NCBI GenBank assembly: GCA_044841755.1
Contig: JAXOFM010000001.1
Location: forward strand, 434,001 to 498,000
Origin: CAZAPO01 sp044841755
GTDB taxonomy: Bacteria > Bacteroidota > Bacteroidia > Flavobacteriales > Flavobacteriaceae
Length of the DNA stretch: 64,000 nucleotides
Direction of reading: 5' to 3'
The notes under the pieces were generated by a model that worked only from the letters and a program-made list of their open reading frames with translations, ran no database searches and was not told the DNA's origin. A program made the translations under genes and the position numbers. This document shows, piece by piece, positions 52,020 through 61,594 of the stretch (its first letter is position 1; every line of letters starts with the position of its first letter).

Positions 52020-54815
52020 ATGAAAACTATTATCAAATTATTTTTACTATTCTTTTGTGTTTCTTCGTATGCACAAACAACAGTAAAAGGTAATGTTTCT
52101 GATCAAAATGGGCAGCCTCTCCCTGGTGCTAATATTATAGTTATTGGAGCTTCGAGTGGAGCTGTAACCGACTTTGATGGAAACTTTACTTTAACTACAA
52201 GTCAAAACCCTCCTTTCACGCTTAGAGCAAGTAGTGTTGGTTTTGAAGCTCAAACTCAAGAAGTAACTTCAAATAATCAAACGATTAATTTTGTTCTTCA
52301 AGAAGGTAATGAGCTTGATGAAATCGTAATTTCTGCTTCTAGAACTCCAGAAAGAATTTTTGAATCACCAGTAACTGTTGAGCGTTTCGGTCTAAAGGAA
52401 ATTAGAAACACTGCTTCAGCTGACTTTTATGATGGTTTAGAGAATTTAAAAGGTGTTGATATTAACACTAACAGTTTAACCTTCAAAGCTATTAACACTA
52501 GAGGTTTCGCAACATTTGCCAACTCTCGTTTTATGCAACTAGTTGATGGGATGGATAATTCTGCGCCGGCTCTTAACTTCCCATTGGGTAACTTACTTGG
52601 GATGATAGAAACCGACATACAAAGTGTTGAATTACTTCCAGGTGCAGCTTCTGCCTTATATGGTGCTAATGCCTTTAATGGTATTTTATTCATGAGAAGT
52701 AAAAACCCTTTCGACCATGCTGGAATAAGTGGTTACTATAAGCAAGGTATCACTTCACAAGATGCGGCTGGAGATAATACCTATACTGATTTTGGTATTA
52801 GAGCAGCCTATAAGTTCAGTGATAAATTTGCCGCAAAAGTGAATTTTGGTTATTTAAAAGGAACCGATTGGGTGGCAAATAACCTAACTGGGAAACCTGG
52901 AACTGGGGCGACAAGAGCAGATGTTGATTATGACGGAATAAACGTCTATGGAGATGAAGTTAGTACAAATATTAATGGTGTAGCTCAAGCATTGGTTGCA
53001 TTGGGAATTCTTCCTCCTGGAGCAGATGCACTTGTTCCTTCAGTTAATGTAAGTAGAACTGGATATGCTGAAAGCGATCTTACAGATTATAATGCTGAAA
53101 GTATAAAAGCTGATTGGGGACTTTATTACCGACCATGGGAAGATGATTTCGAAATCTCCTATGTTGGTAAGTATGGAACTGGATCTACTATTTATCAAGG
53201 TATAAATCGCTATGCAATTGATGATTTTAATATGCAACAACATAAATTAGAAATTAGGAATGATAATTTCTTTTTACGTGGCTATATGACCGAGGATCAA
53301 GCAGGTGATTCTTATGATATGGTATTCACTGGAATAAATATTAACAGAGCATGGAAAGATGACACCACATGGTTTGGTGAATATGTTGGAGGTTATTTCC
53401 AAGCGTTTGCTGGATTAGTTCCTGGTGTTCCTGCTGGAAATGTTGGTGCGGCTCATGCTGTTGGAAGACAGGCTGCTGATGCTGGAAGGTTTGTTCCTGG
53501 AACTCCACAATATATTAGTGCTTTCAATGCCATAACTAATGACCCTGATTTAAGTACTGGCTCTAAATTCCAGGATAACTCTAAGATTTATCATGTTGAT
53601 GGAAATTACAATTTCTCTCACTTGACAGATGTTGCAGAAATTCAAGTTGGTGGTTCTTACAGAAGATATTCGTTGAATTCCTTTGGAACTATATATACTG
53701 ATTTTGATGGACCTATTGATTATTCCGAGGTTGGTGTTTATACACAAGTTCAGAAAAAACTAGCTGATGACCGTTTAAAGCTTACTGGTTCTGTTCGTTA
53801 TGACAAGTCCGAATTATTTGATGGATTTTTCTCTCCTAGATTCTCAATTGGATATACCTTTGGTGAAGAGAGAAATAGAAACTTACGTTTTTCAGTACAA
53901 ACTGGATTTAGAAATCCTACGACACAAGATTTATATATAGGTCTTGATGCAGGTAGAGCATTGTTAGTTGGTTCTGCTCCTAATAACTTAGATCGTTATT
54001 CTGGAAATTATAATGTAAGTCTTGCAGGTCAAGGCGTTGGAGTTCCAGCCACAATTACGCAAACAGGTCGTGCGGCGTATGAAAATTCATATTCTGCAGT
54101 TTCAGTACTTGCCTTTGCTGCTTCAGGGAACCCTGCGCTTCTTGAAATTGGTAACCCTAACCTGGTTAAGCCTGAAAGAGTAACCTCTTTTGAAGTTGGT
54201 TATAGAGCAAAGTTCAATAAAGTCACTATTGATTTAAGCACATACTATAATCAATATAAAGACTTTATTTCTACAGAAAATGTAATTGCTCCTTATTATG
54301 GAGCTGTAGGTGATAATTCATTATCAATATTAGCAATAGCTAACGGAGATTACGAAGTTTACTCGGCATACACTAACTCTAACGCGGATGTAAAGTCTTA
54401 TGGGGGTTCTATTCAAGTATCTACCAAAATTTTTGGAGATTATGACTTAAGTGCTAATTATACCTATGCTAAAGAAGATTTTGATAAGGCAAGTGATCCT
54501 GATTTTGCTACCAACTTTAATACTCCTGAACATAAATTTAAAGCAAGCTTTGGAAATACAGATATGTTCAAAAACTTTGGATTTAATGTTGCTTGGAGAT
54601 GGAGCGACACTTATTTATGGGAAGCTTCATTTGGAAATGGACAAGTTCCTTCATTCAACGTTTTAGATGCTCAAATTAATTTAAGAGTTCCTAGTTTAAA
54701 ATCTACATTTAAAGCTGGTGCGACTAATCTTCTTGGAGATGATTATTTCACTGCCTTTGGTACTGGATTTATTGGTTCACAGTACTATGTTTCTTGGACA
54801 ATAAACAATCTATAA
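52020..54815 (+). CDS. TonB-dependent receptor with carboxypeptidase-like N-terminal domain
   Basis: The 931-residue protein has a signal peptide (cleavage after SSYA), a carboxypeptidase regulatory-like domain (GNVSDQNGQPLPGANIIVI, TDFDGNFTLTT), LDEIVISASRTPERIFESP near the TonB box, a plug (INTRGFATFANSRFMQLVDG, LLPGAASALYGANAFNG) and a 22-strand barrel ending YYVSWTINNL. No SusD partner is adjacent. The region before the gene has a TTGACA- and TATATT-like pair, but its spacing is poor. The terminator after it isolates the gene from atpD. Confidence 0.92.
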   Translation: MKTIIKLFLLFFCVSSYAQTTVKGNVSDQNGQPLPGANIIVIGASSGAVTDFDGNFTLTTSQNPPFTLRASSVGFEAQTQEVTSNNQTINFVLQEGNELDEIVISASRTPERIFESPVTVERFGLKEIRNTASADFYDGLENLKGVDINTNSLTFKAINTRGFATFANSRFMQLVDGMDNSAPALNFPLGNLLGMIETDIQSVELLPGAASALYGANAFNGILFMRSKNPFDHAGISGYYKQGITSQDAAGDNTYTDFGIRAAYKFSDKFAAKVNFGYLKGTDWVANNLTGKPGTGATRADVDYDGINVYGDEVSTNINGVAQALVALGILPPGADALVPSVNVSRTGYAESDLTDYNAESIKADWGLYYRPWEDDFEISYVGKYGTGSTIYQGINRYAIDDFNMQQHKLEIRNDNFFLRGYMTEDQAGDSYDMVFTGININRAWKDDTTWFGEYVGGYFQAFAGLVPGVPAGNVGAAHAVGRQAADAGRFVPGTPQYISAFNAITNDPDLSTGSKFQDNSKIYHVDGNYNFSHLTDVAEIQVGGSYRRYSLNSFGTIYTDFDGPIDYSEVGVYTQVQKKLADDRLKLTGSVRYDKSELFDGFFSPRFSIGYTFGEERNRNLRFSVQTGFRNPTTQDLYIGLDAGRALLVGSAPNNLDRYSGNYNVSLAGQGVGVPATITQTGRAAYENSYSAVSVLAFAASGNPALLEIGNPNLVKPERVTSFEVGYRAKFNKVTIDLSTYYNQYKDFISTENVIAPYYGAVGDNSLSILAIANGDYEVYSAYTNSNADVKSYGGSIQVSTKIFGDYDLSANYTYAKEDFDKASDPDFATNFNTPEHKFKASFGNTDMFKNFGFNVAWRWSDTYLWEASFGNGQVPSFNVLDAQINLRVPSLKSTFKAGATNLLGDDYFTAFGTGFIGSQYYVSWTINNL

Positions 54816-54845
54816 ACACTTAATAAAAGTTTATTTTAAATATTT

Positions 54846-54875
54846 AAAACCCAGAATTTTGTTCTGGGTTTTTTT
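54846..54875 (+). terminator. Terminator after the third TonB receptor
   Basis: The repeat AAACCCAGAA / TTCTGGGTTT with a five-base loop is followed by a T run, 31 bases after the receptor stop. Confidence 0.92.
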
Positions 54876-54967
54876 GTTTTTAACCACTCGATTATCTCCT
54901 AAAAATCTAATTTTAAAAAACCTGTTTATTTTGATAGTGTTTGTGCGGTATTTTTAATTAAAAAATA

Positions 54968-54975
54968 TATCTTTG
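54968..54975 (+). promoter_or_regulatory. Probable sigma-A -7 box for atpD-atpC
   Basis: TATCTTTG followed by C matches TAnnTTTG, and a TTTG lies 24 bases upstream at 54940-54943. The ATG of atpD is 62 bases downstream, giving a leader of about 55 bases. Confidence 0.6.
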
Positions 54976-55037
54976 CAGCGCAAAAAATCAGCTGATTTTT
55001 GCTTTAAAATTTTAGACAAACAATAAATATAAAAGTA

Positions 55038-56546
55038 ATGTCAAAAGTTACAGGTAAAGTTGCACAAATTGTAGGAGCAGTTATTGATGTTGAATTCGAT
55101 GCTGGAGCAGAACTTCCTAAGATTTACGATTCATTAGAAATCAAAAGAGAAGATGGTTCAACATTAGTACTAGAGGTGCAATCTCACATTGGTGAAGATA
55201 CAGTACGTACTATAGCAATGGACTCTTCAGATGGTTTAAGTAGAGGAACAGAAGTTGTTTCAACTGGTAGCGCAATTCAAATGCCAATTGGTGATGACGT
55301 TTACGGACGTTTATTCAATGTTGTTGGTGATGCAATTGACGGAATTGGTGATTTGCCAAAGCAAGGTGAAAACGGACTTCCAATTCACAGACAAGCACCT
55401 AAGTTTGAAGAGTTATCTACTTCTTCAGAAGTGTTATTTACAGGTATCAAAGTAATTGACTTAATTGAACCTTATGCAAAAGGAGGTAAGATTGGATTAT
55501 TTGGTGGTGCTGGAGTTGGTAAAACAGTATTGATCCAGGAGTTAATTAACAACATTGCCAAAGGTCACGGTGGTTTATCTGTTTTCGCAGGAGTTGGAGA
55601 AAGAACTCGTGAGGGTAATGACTTACTTCGTGAAATGTTAGAATCAGGAATTATCAAGTATGGTGATGACTTCTTACACTCTATGGAAGAAGGAGGATGG
55701 GATCTTACTAAGGTTGATAAAAACGTAATGAGAGATTCTAAGTGTACATTTGTATTTGGACAAATGAATGAGCCTCCTGGAGCGCGTGCTCGTGTGGCAT
55801 TATCTGGATTAACAATTGCCGAATACTTCCGTGATGGAGCTGGTGACGGACAAGGAAAAGATGTACTTTTCTTCGTAGACAACATCTTCCGTTTTACGCA
55901 AGCTGGTTCTGAGGTATCTGCACTTCTTGGTCGTATGCCATCAGCGGTAGGTTACCAACCAACATTAGCAACTGAGATGGGAGCGATGCAAGAGCGTATT
56001 ACTTCAACTAAGAAAGGATCTATTACATCTGTACAAGCAGTTTACGTACCTGCAGATGACTTAACTGACCCTGCACCTGCTACAACATTTGCTCACTTAG
56101 ATGCAACAACAGTATTATCTCGTAAAATTGCTGAGCTTGGTATTTATCCAGCGGTAGATCCGTTAGATTCTACATCAAGAATTTTAACTCCAGATATTTT
56201 AGGTAACGATCACTATGATTGTGCACAAAGGGTTAAGGAGTTATTACAGCGTTATAAAGAGCTTCAAGATATCATTGCTATTCTAGGTATGGAAGAACTT
56301 TCTGAAGATGATAAAATGGCCGTAGGGCGTGCACGTCGTGTACAACGTTTCTTATCTCAACCATTCCACGTAGCAGAGCAGTTTACTGGTATACCAGGAG
56401 TATTAGTTGATATTAAAGAGACTATTAAAGGATTTAACATGATTATGGATGGTGAGTTAGATCACCTTCCAGAGGCAGCATTTAACCTTAAAGGTTCTAT
56501 CGAAGAAGCTATTGAAGCTGGAGAGAAAATGCTTGCTGAAGCTTAA
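55038..56546 (+). CDS. atpD: F1F0 ATP synthase subunit beta
   Basis: The catalytic beta subunit makes ATP in the F1 head. The 502-residue protein has Walker A G156-GAGVGK-T163, Walker B DVLFFVDNIFRFT, the DELSEED-type loop (MEELSEDDKMAV) and ALLGRMPSAVGYQPTLATEMG. It is slightly longer than the roughly 470-residue E. coli beta owing to small insertions, such as the one around KYGDDFLHSMEEGGWDLTKV, which is typical of Bacteroidota. It stands only with atpC; the other ATP synthase genes are not in the window. Confidence 0.98.
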   Translation: MSKVTGKVAQIVGAVIDVEFDAGAELPKIYDSLEIKREDGSTLVLEVQSHIGEDTVRTIAMDSSDGLSRGTEVVSTGSAIQMPIGDDVYGRLFNVVGDAIDGIGDLPKQGENGLPIHRQAPKFEELSTSSEVLFTGIKVIDLIEPYAKGGKIGLFGGAGVGKTVLIQELINNIAKGHGGLSVFAGVGERTREGNDLLREMLESGIIKYGDDFLHSMEEGGWDLTKVDKNVMRDSKCTFVFGQMNEPPGARARVALSGLTIAEYFRDGAGDGQGKDVLFFVDNIFRFTQAGSEVSALLGRMPSAVGYQPTLATEMGAMQERITSTKKGSITSVQAVYVPADDLTDPAPATTFAHLDATTVLSRKIAELGIYPAVDPLDSTSRILTPDILGNDHYDCAQRVKELLQRYKELQDIIAILGMEELSEDDKMAVGRARRVQRFLSQPFHVAEQFTGIPGVLVDIKETIKGFNMIMDGELDHLPEAAFNLKGSIEEAIEAGEKMLAEA

Positions 56547-56563
56547 TTTAATACAATTGAAAT

Positions 56564-56839
56564 ATGCATTTAGAAATTGTAACACCAGAGGCCACTTTAT
56601 TTAGTGGAGAAGTAGAATCGGTTGCTGTACCAGGAGTTAATGGTGAGTTCGAAATGCTAAAAGATCACGCACCTATTGTTTCTTTGTTAAAAGAAGGACA
56701 TGTAAAGGTTCATGGTAATATTCAGCTTGAAGAAGAAGTTGAAAACAAATTTACTAAAACTGATAGAGGTGTTTGGTTAGCTATAAATTCTGGAACTATA
56801 GAAATGAACGATAATAAAATTATAGTTTTAGCTGACTAA
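56564..56839 (+). CDS. atpC: F1F0 ATP synthase subunit epsilon, short form
   Basis: The epsilon subunit connects the gamma shaft to the c-ring. The 91-residue protein contains the N-terminal beta-sandwich (LEIVTPEATLFSGEVESVAV, GVNGEFEMLKDHAPIVSLL) and ends after a IEMNDNKIIVLAD strand. The C-terminal two-helix domain of about 45 residues, which regulates ATPase activity in E. coli, is absent. There is no frameshift; TAA lies in frame and a terminator follows. It starts 17 bases after atpD. Confidence 0.94.
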   Translation: MHLEIVTPEATLFSGEVESVAVPGVNGEFEMLKDHAPIVSLLKEGHVKVHGNIQLEEEVENKFTKTDRGVWLAINSGTIEMNDNKIIVLAD

Positions 56840-56860
56840 AATTTTATTTATAAATATTAA

Positions 56861-56889
56861 AAAAGCGACGCTTATGCATCGCTTTTTTT
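56861..56889 (+). terminator. Bidirectional terminator between atpC and the NagX-like gene
   Basis: The repeat AAAAGCGA / TCGCTTTT with a ten-base loop has flanking A and T runs, so it can end atpC on the plus strand and the NagX-like gene on the minus strand. Confidence 0.85.
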
Positions 56890-56897
56890 GTTTTATC

Positions 56898-57980
56898 TTA
56901 TACTTTTATAAATATCTTTTTCCTGTACATCCAATAGGCCAATCCTAAATAAAAAGCAATAACTGTAAGCGCATATAACAACGATGACATTTTATCACTC
57001 AAGAAATCGTGCACAAAAATATTGTCATATAACCATGAATGAACATTGGTGTCACCAACTTTAGTTAAATAAAATGACTTAGCTATAAAACTTGATAAAA
57101 AGAAAATGGTAATAGCATTCATTCCAGCATACTTAAAAATGCTTCCCATTTTTACCTTTTTAATATCTGTAAGGAAATAAATTACTCCTAAAATTAATGT
57201 TGCCCAACCACTTGTTACTAGTACAAAACTGCTACTCCATATCGCCTTATTTATTGGAAACCACATGTTGAGAATATAACCTGATAGTAAAAATCCAGCT
57301 GCAGCAAAAAACAATAAACGAACCTTAGTAAGTCCATCAAGTAGTTTACCAATTAAAATTCCCGATAGACATGTAACTATTGCTGGAAAAGTACTTAATA
57401 TTCCTTCAGGATCGTAATCATCCTTCCACATATGTTCTCCAAGAACACTCAAATCAATAAAATTTGCCCAATTATTAGCAGCCCTATCAAAAGTAGGAGC
57501 GCTCCCATCAGGTAATGGTACAAAGCCCATGAAAGCCCAATAACCCAATAAAATGGCAACTCCCATTCCAAGTAATACTTTCCAGTTACAGTTTAAATAA
57601 AGGATTGCAGAAATACAGAAAACAATTCCTATACGCTGTAAAACTCCAGGAATTCTAACAGTTGCTAAATCATTAAAAAATGGCATGTAAGGTAAAAACC
57701 AGTTCAAAATAAAGCCAAGAGCTAAAAGTTTAAATGTTCGTACAAATATCTTTTTATAAGTCGATTTTATATTAGGCTTATTCTTATATGAGAAATAGAT
57801 TGATATTCCAACAATGAATAAAAAGAATGGAAATATTAGATCTGTTGGTGTTAAACCATGCCATTCAGCATGTAGTAAAGGCGCATAAACATGGCTCCAT
57901 GTTCCTGGATTATTCACCATGATCATAGCAGCAATTGTGAAACCACGCAATATATCCACTGATTCTATACGTCGTTTCAT
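56898..57980 (-). CDS. NagX-like / heparan-alpha-glucosaminide N-acetyltransferase-like membrane protein (DUF5009)
   Basis: The 360-residue protein has about nine to ten hydrophobic helices and begins with RIESVDILRGFTIAAMIMVNN, then WHGLTPTDLIFPFFLFIVGISI, the signature of the DUF5009/HGSNAT family. Members include the lysosomal enzyme that acetylates the terminal glucosamine of heparan sulfate, and NagX in bacterial N-acetylglucosamine loci. It follows the symporter by two bases on the same strand. A role in handling amino sugars at the inner membrane is inferred. Confidence 0.87.
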   Translation of the reverse strand: MKRRIESVDILRGFTIAAMIMVNNPGTWSHVYAPLLHAEWHGLTPTDLIFPFFLFIVGISIYFSYKNKPNIKSTYKKIFVRTFKLLALGFILNWFLPYMPFFNDLATVRIPGVLQRIGIVFCISAILYLNCNWKVLLGMGVAILLGYWAFMGFVPLPDGSAPTFDRAANNWANFIDLSVLGEHMWKDDYDPEGILSTFPAIVTCLSGILIGKLLDGLTKVRLLFFAAAGFLLSGYILNMWFPINKAIWSSSFVLVTSGWATLILGVIYFLTDIKKVKMGSIFKYAGMNAITIFFLSSFIAKSFYLTKVGDTNVHSWLYDNIFVHDFLSDKMSSLLYALTVIAFYLGLAYWMYRKKIFIKV

Positions 57981-57982
57981 AG

Positions 57983-59797
57983 CTACAGTATGTTAGTTTT
58001 AATCTTAGACCACGTTTGTTTTAATAAGTAAGCACTTACTAATGCTGCAACAGTTAAAGAGATAGCTAAGGTAGTTTCTCCATAGATCCAATAGCCTGTA
58101 GCAAATAAACAACTATAGATTAATACACAACCTAAAAGCATTGCAAGAATACCCGAAGGCACACTCCACTTTTCATTCGGCATTTCTAGATCAACTCCAT
58201 CAGCTTCTGCATCAACAACAACTTTCTTCCAACCAGGACCTCCTGGTTGAATCTTTTTATAAAATGAATTTAATACCTCTTTAGATTCCGGTGCTGTAAT
58301 ATAAGTAGCTATTAACCATATTAATGTTGTAACAATAACTACAAACGGAATTTCAAACCATGAAGGAAAAATACCAGACTCAGCTGCAAATAGGAAACCT
58401 CCTAATGACGTTGCCTTAATAAGAATAGATAATATCCCTGAGGCAAACATTGCTGATATCTCTGTCCAAGCATTTATACGCCACCAAAACCATCTTAAAA
58501 TAAAGATCAGTCCTGTTCCTGCTCCAAACAATAATAGCATACCAAATACTTCCATTGCATTTTGCATTAATAAGGCTAATCCTGCACTTAATACCATTAA
58601 TACTATAGTTGAAATTCTACCTACAACTACCAACCTTTTTTCTGATGCTTCAGGGTTAATTTGTTGCTTATAAAAATCAAAAACTATGTAAGATGAACCC
58701 CAATTCAACTGTGTAGAAATTGTTGACATATATGCAGCAATAAGTGATGCTAATACCAAACCTAATAATCCACTAGGAAGTTTAGTAAGCATTGCTGAAT
58801 ATGCTAAATCATGACCAAGCTTATCATCACTTATGTTAGGGAATGCCTCTTGAATACTAGCAATATCAGGGAATACAACTAAAGATGCTAGTGCAACTAA
58901 AATCCATGGCCAAGGTCTCAATGCATAATGCATAATGTTAAAGAAAAAAGTTGCTCCAATTGCGTGGTTCTCATCTTTTGCAGCAAGCATACGTTGAGCA
59001 ATATATCCTCCACCACCAGGTTCAGCTCCTGGATACCAAGAACTCCACCACTGCACAGCTAATGGAATAATCAATAATGCAATAACCATTTCTGTATTGC
59101 TAAAATCTGGTAATATTGATAGCTTATCAGCTACATTCTCATTAGTAATCAACGCTTCTATTCCTCCAACTTCTGGTAAATTCACCAAGTAATAAGCTGC
59201 TCCTATGGCTCCTGCCATAGCTGTAAAAAACAAAATAAAATCTGTATATACTACACCTTTAAATCCACCCATTGCACTAAATACAACAGTAATTAAGCCT
59301 GCACTTACAACTGTTTGCCACGGCTCTAATCCTAACATTATTCCTCCAATCTTAATTGCTGCTAAGGTTACTGCAGACATGGTGATTACATTAAAAATCA
59401 CACCTAAGTAAACAGCGCGGAACTTTCTGAGAAAGCTAGCTGGTTTACCACCATATCTTAATTCGTAAAATTCCAGATCTGTATTAACATTAGATTTACG
59501 CCACAGCTTGGCATATACAAATACCGTAAGCATTCCCGTAATTAAGAATGCCCACCAAATCCAGTTTCCAGAAACACCATTACTTCTGACAATATCTGTT
59601 ACTAGGTTTGGTGTATCTGTAGAAAAGGTGGTAGCCACCATAGATAATCCTAAAAGCCACCAAGGCATGCTTCTGCCTGAAAGGAAGAATTCTGTAGAAT
59701 TTTTACCCGACTTTTTAGAAACATAAATTCCGATAAATAAGGTTATAGAAAAAAATAAGACGATTAGGACAATGTCAAACGTGGATAAGTCGACCAT
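57983..59797 (-). CDS. Sodium:solute symporter (SSS/SLC5 family)
   Basis: The 604-residue protein has about 13-14 hydrophobic helices with a SLC5-like core: STEFFLSGRSMPWWLLGLSM, TDTPNLVTDIVRSNGVSG, GGFKGVVYTDFILFFTAM and a long C-terminal part. The extra helices after residue 450 and the EKWSVPSGILAM segment lie beyond the common core. SLC5 members use a sodium gradient to import sugars, amino acids or vitamins. The substrate is likely an amino sugar, from the downstream NagX-like gene and the nearby NagB fusion, but that is inference. Confidence 0.9.
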   Translation of the reverse strand: MVDLSTFDIVLIVLFFSITLFIGIYVSKKSGKNSTEFFLSGRSMPWWLLGLSMVATTFSTDTPNLVTDIVRSNGVSGNWIWWAFLITGMLTVFVYAKLWRKSNVNTDLEFYELRYGGKPASFLRKFRAVYLGVIFNVITMSAVTLAAIKIGGIMLGLEPWQTVVSAGLITVVFSAMGGFKGVVYTDFILFFTAMAGAIGAAYYLVNLPEVGGIEALITNENVADKLSILPDFSNTEMVIALLIIPLAVQWWSSWYPGAEPGGGGYIAQRMLAAKDENHAIGATFFFNIMHYALRPWPWILVALASLVVFPDIASIQEAFPNISDDKLGHDLAYSAMLTKLPSGLLGLVLASLIAAYMSTISTQLNWGSSYIVFDFYKQQINPEASEKRLVVVGRISTIVLMVLSAGLALLMQNAMEVFGMLLLFGAGTGLIFILRWFWWRINAWTEISAMFASGILSILIKATSLGGFLFAAESGIFPSWFEIPFVVIVTTLIWLIATYITAPESKEVLNSFYKKIQPGGPGWKKVVVDAEADGVDLEMPNEKWSVPSGILAMLLGCVLIYSCLFATGYWIYGETTLAISLTVAALVSAYLLKQTWSKIKTNIL

Positions 59798-59912
59798 AGT
59801 TTAGTTAGTTTATTTGCCTAGTAAATTAACAAATAAAAAAACGAGGAGTAAATATTTTCTACCAATAACCTATTTAAGTCGCTAAACATTTGAGTTTAAA
59901 AGACAAAATAGT

Positions 59913-60635
59913 TTAGTCTTTTTCGTTTTCCTTTACATTAAAAATACGCTCTTTTGCAGTTTTTAAATAGTTTCGCCCAATAGGAATCTTTCTGTCTGAT
60001 AATTCAATTAGATTACCATCTATTGCCGCTATCTTGTTAATTGATATTGTATAAGAACGATGAACTCTAATAAAGTTTGAATTTGGAAGCTCTTCTGTTA
60101 TAGCTGAAAGTGATTTATGCACAACGTAATCTCCTAAAAAAGTAATGACCTTTATATAATCTTTTAAACTTTCTATATAAAGAATATCATTTAAATTAAC
60201 TTTTATAAGCTTCTTATTAACTTTTAAGAAAATATGAGGTTCTTGTTGTAGTGGACTTTCTGTAGAAGAATTAGTTACATAAACTTGTTGATATATTTTA
60301 TTAATAGTCTTTAAAAAACGATTAAAAGGAATAGGTTTTACTAAATAATCAAGAATATCAAGCTCAAAACTTTTTACTGCATACTCTCTATAAGCAGTTG
60401 TAAAAACAATTAGAGGTTTATTACTAAGACTTTCTATAAACGTAAACCCTGTCATTTGAGGCATGTTAATATCCAGAAAGATTACGTCAATTTTTTCCTG
60501 TTCTAATATACTATATGCCTTTAATGGATTATTGAATGTAGCAACAATCTCAATGTTATCGAAGTTTTTTAAATGATCTTCAATTACATTAATTGCTAAA
60601 GGCTCATCATCTATTATAATGCACTTTATGCTCAT
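59913..60635 (-). CDS. LytTR-type response regulator
   Basis: The 240-residue protein has a receiver domain (IIDDEPLAI, phospho-acceptor D55 in VIFLDINMP, TTAYREYAV, DYLVKPI) and a C-terminal LytTR DNA-binding domain (ILYIESLKDYIKV, SNFIRVHRSYTI, PIGRNYLKTAKERI). It overlaps the histidine kinase gene by four bases (ATGA), so the two are translationally coupled. LytTR pairs usually act on a few nearby genes; the symporter operon and nagB are the obvious candidates. Confidence 0.95.
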   Translation of the reverse strand: MSIKCIIIDDEPLAINVIEDHLKNFDNIEIVATFNNPLKAYSILEQEKIDVIFLDINMPQMTGFTFIESLSNKPLIVFTTAYREYAVKSFELDILDYLVKPIPFNRFLKTINKIYQQVYVTNSSTESPLQQEPHIFLKVNKKLIKVNLNDILYIESLKDYIKVITFLGDYVVHKSLSAITEELPNSNFIRVHRSYTISINKIAAIDGNLIELSDRKIPIGRNYLKTAKERIFNVKENEKD

Positions 60636-61594
60636 CTAACAGGTATCTTTAAGTATAATTTATATATATCGCCTATAACTTCAGTCTTCAATTCATAATC
60701 ATTAAAGAATAATAGGCTTAACCTTCTTTTTGCATTTACAATGCCTATTCCATGCTTTTCTTTGTTCTCAGCATTTGGATTAAAGTTATTAGACAGTTTA
60801 AACTTTAAATAATTTTTGTTCACAATTTCAAAACTCATATTGATCTTAACAAAATCATTCTTCCTTAAACCATGTTTAAAACAGTTCTCAACAAAAGATA
60901 AAAACAATAGTGGGGGAACTTCCACATCTTCAATATTTCCAGTTATATCTAATTCGCACTCAACACTGTCATTATACCTCATTCGCTCAATATCAATAAA
61001 ATTATTAATATGATTTATTTCTTGCAACAAACTTGCCCTAGAACTAGTCACCTCATACAGTACATATTGCATCATTTCTGAGAGTTTAATTACTAACCTA
61101 GGTGCTTTGTCTGATTTCTTTAACGTTAGAGCATACAAATTATTTAAAGTGTTAAAAAAGAAATGAGGCTGTATTTGTGTTCGCAAATATTTGAGTTCTG
61201 TGCTTAATTGTAATTGTGCCAAATCTTCATTTCTGCGTTTTTCAATAGACCAATCAATTACTAATTTAATAGCTGTTGCAAACCCTAAAACATAGAGTTC
61301 ACCCAAAACAACTGCAATTACATGATTTAGCTCTAAAAATCTTCCTCCATCATCAGCTTCAGGCCAAATTTCTCTAGTAACCAAAAGATAGTTTAACCCA
61401 GTTCTAACCAAATAAACCAAAACTAAAATTAAACTTAAATAACCAATATAAGTCCAGTACTTTTTCCTTAATATAAAACGAGGAATGAGATAATAAATAT
61501 TAACATAAACGACTAATATATGTATTGGAAACTCAACTAGATTTGATTTTACTGAATACCAATAATCATCAAAATAACTTCCCCAGCGAACCAC
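60632..61594 (-). CDS. LytS-type sensor histidine kinase; true start probably further upstream
   Basis: From the GTG at 61594 the protein has 320 residues, three further membrane helices, the His_kinase domain with H144 in LRTQIQPHFFFNTLNNLYAL, and a short ATPase domain (PPLLFLSFVENCFKHGLRKN, HGIGIVNAKRRL). Conserved sequence continues upstream without a stop to 61688 (YHILFWIGYFLFNVV just before the GTG), so the first helix lies outside this start. No ATG, GTG or TTG occurs there; an ATA at 61657 or CTG at 61672 are possible. The gene is divergent from nagB and may sense its inducer. Confidence 0.85.
   Translation of the reverse strand: MVRWGSYFDDYWYSVKSNLVEFPIHILVVYVNIYYLIPRFILRKKYWTYIGYLSLILVLVYLVRTGLNYLLVTREIWPEADDGGRFLELNHVIAVVLGELYVLGFATAIKLVIDWSIEKRRNEDLAQLQLSTELKYLRTQIQPHFFFNTLNNLYALTLKKSDKAPRLVIKLSEMMQYVLYEVTSSRASLLQEINHINNFIDIERMRYNDSVECELDITGNIEDVEVPPLLFLSFVENCFKHGLRKNDFVKINMSFEIVNKNYLKFKLSNNFNPNAENKEKHGIGIVNAKRRLSLLFFNDYELKTEVIGDIYKLYLKIPVR

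Noticed and set aside
54451..54666. Overlapping small frame inside the third TonB receptor
   Set aside because: It is a shadow frame with no start signal or homology.
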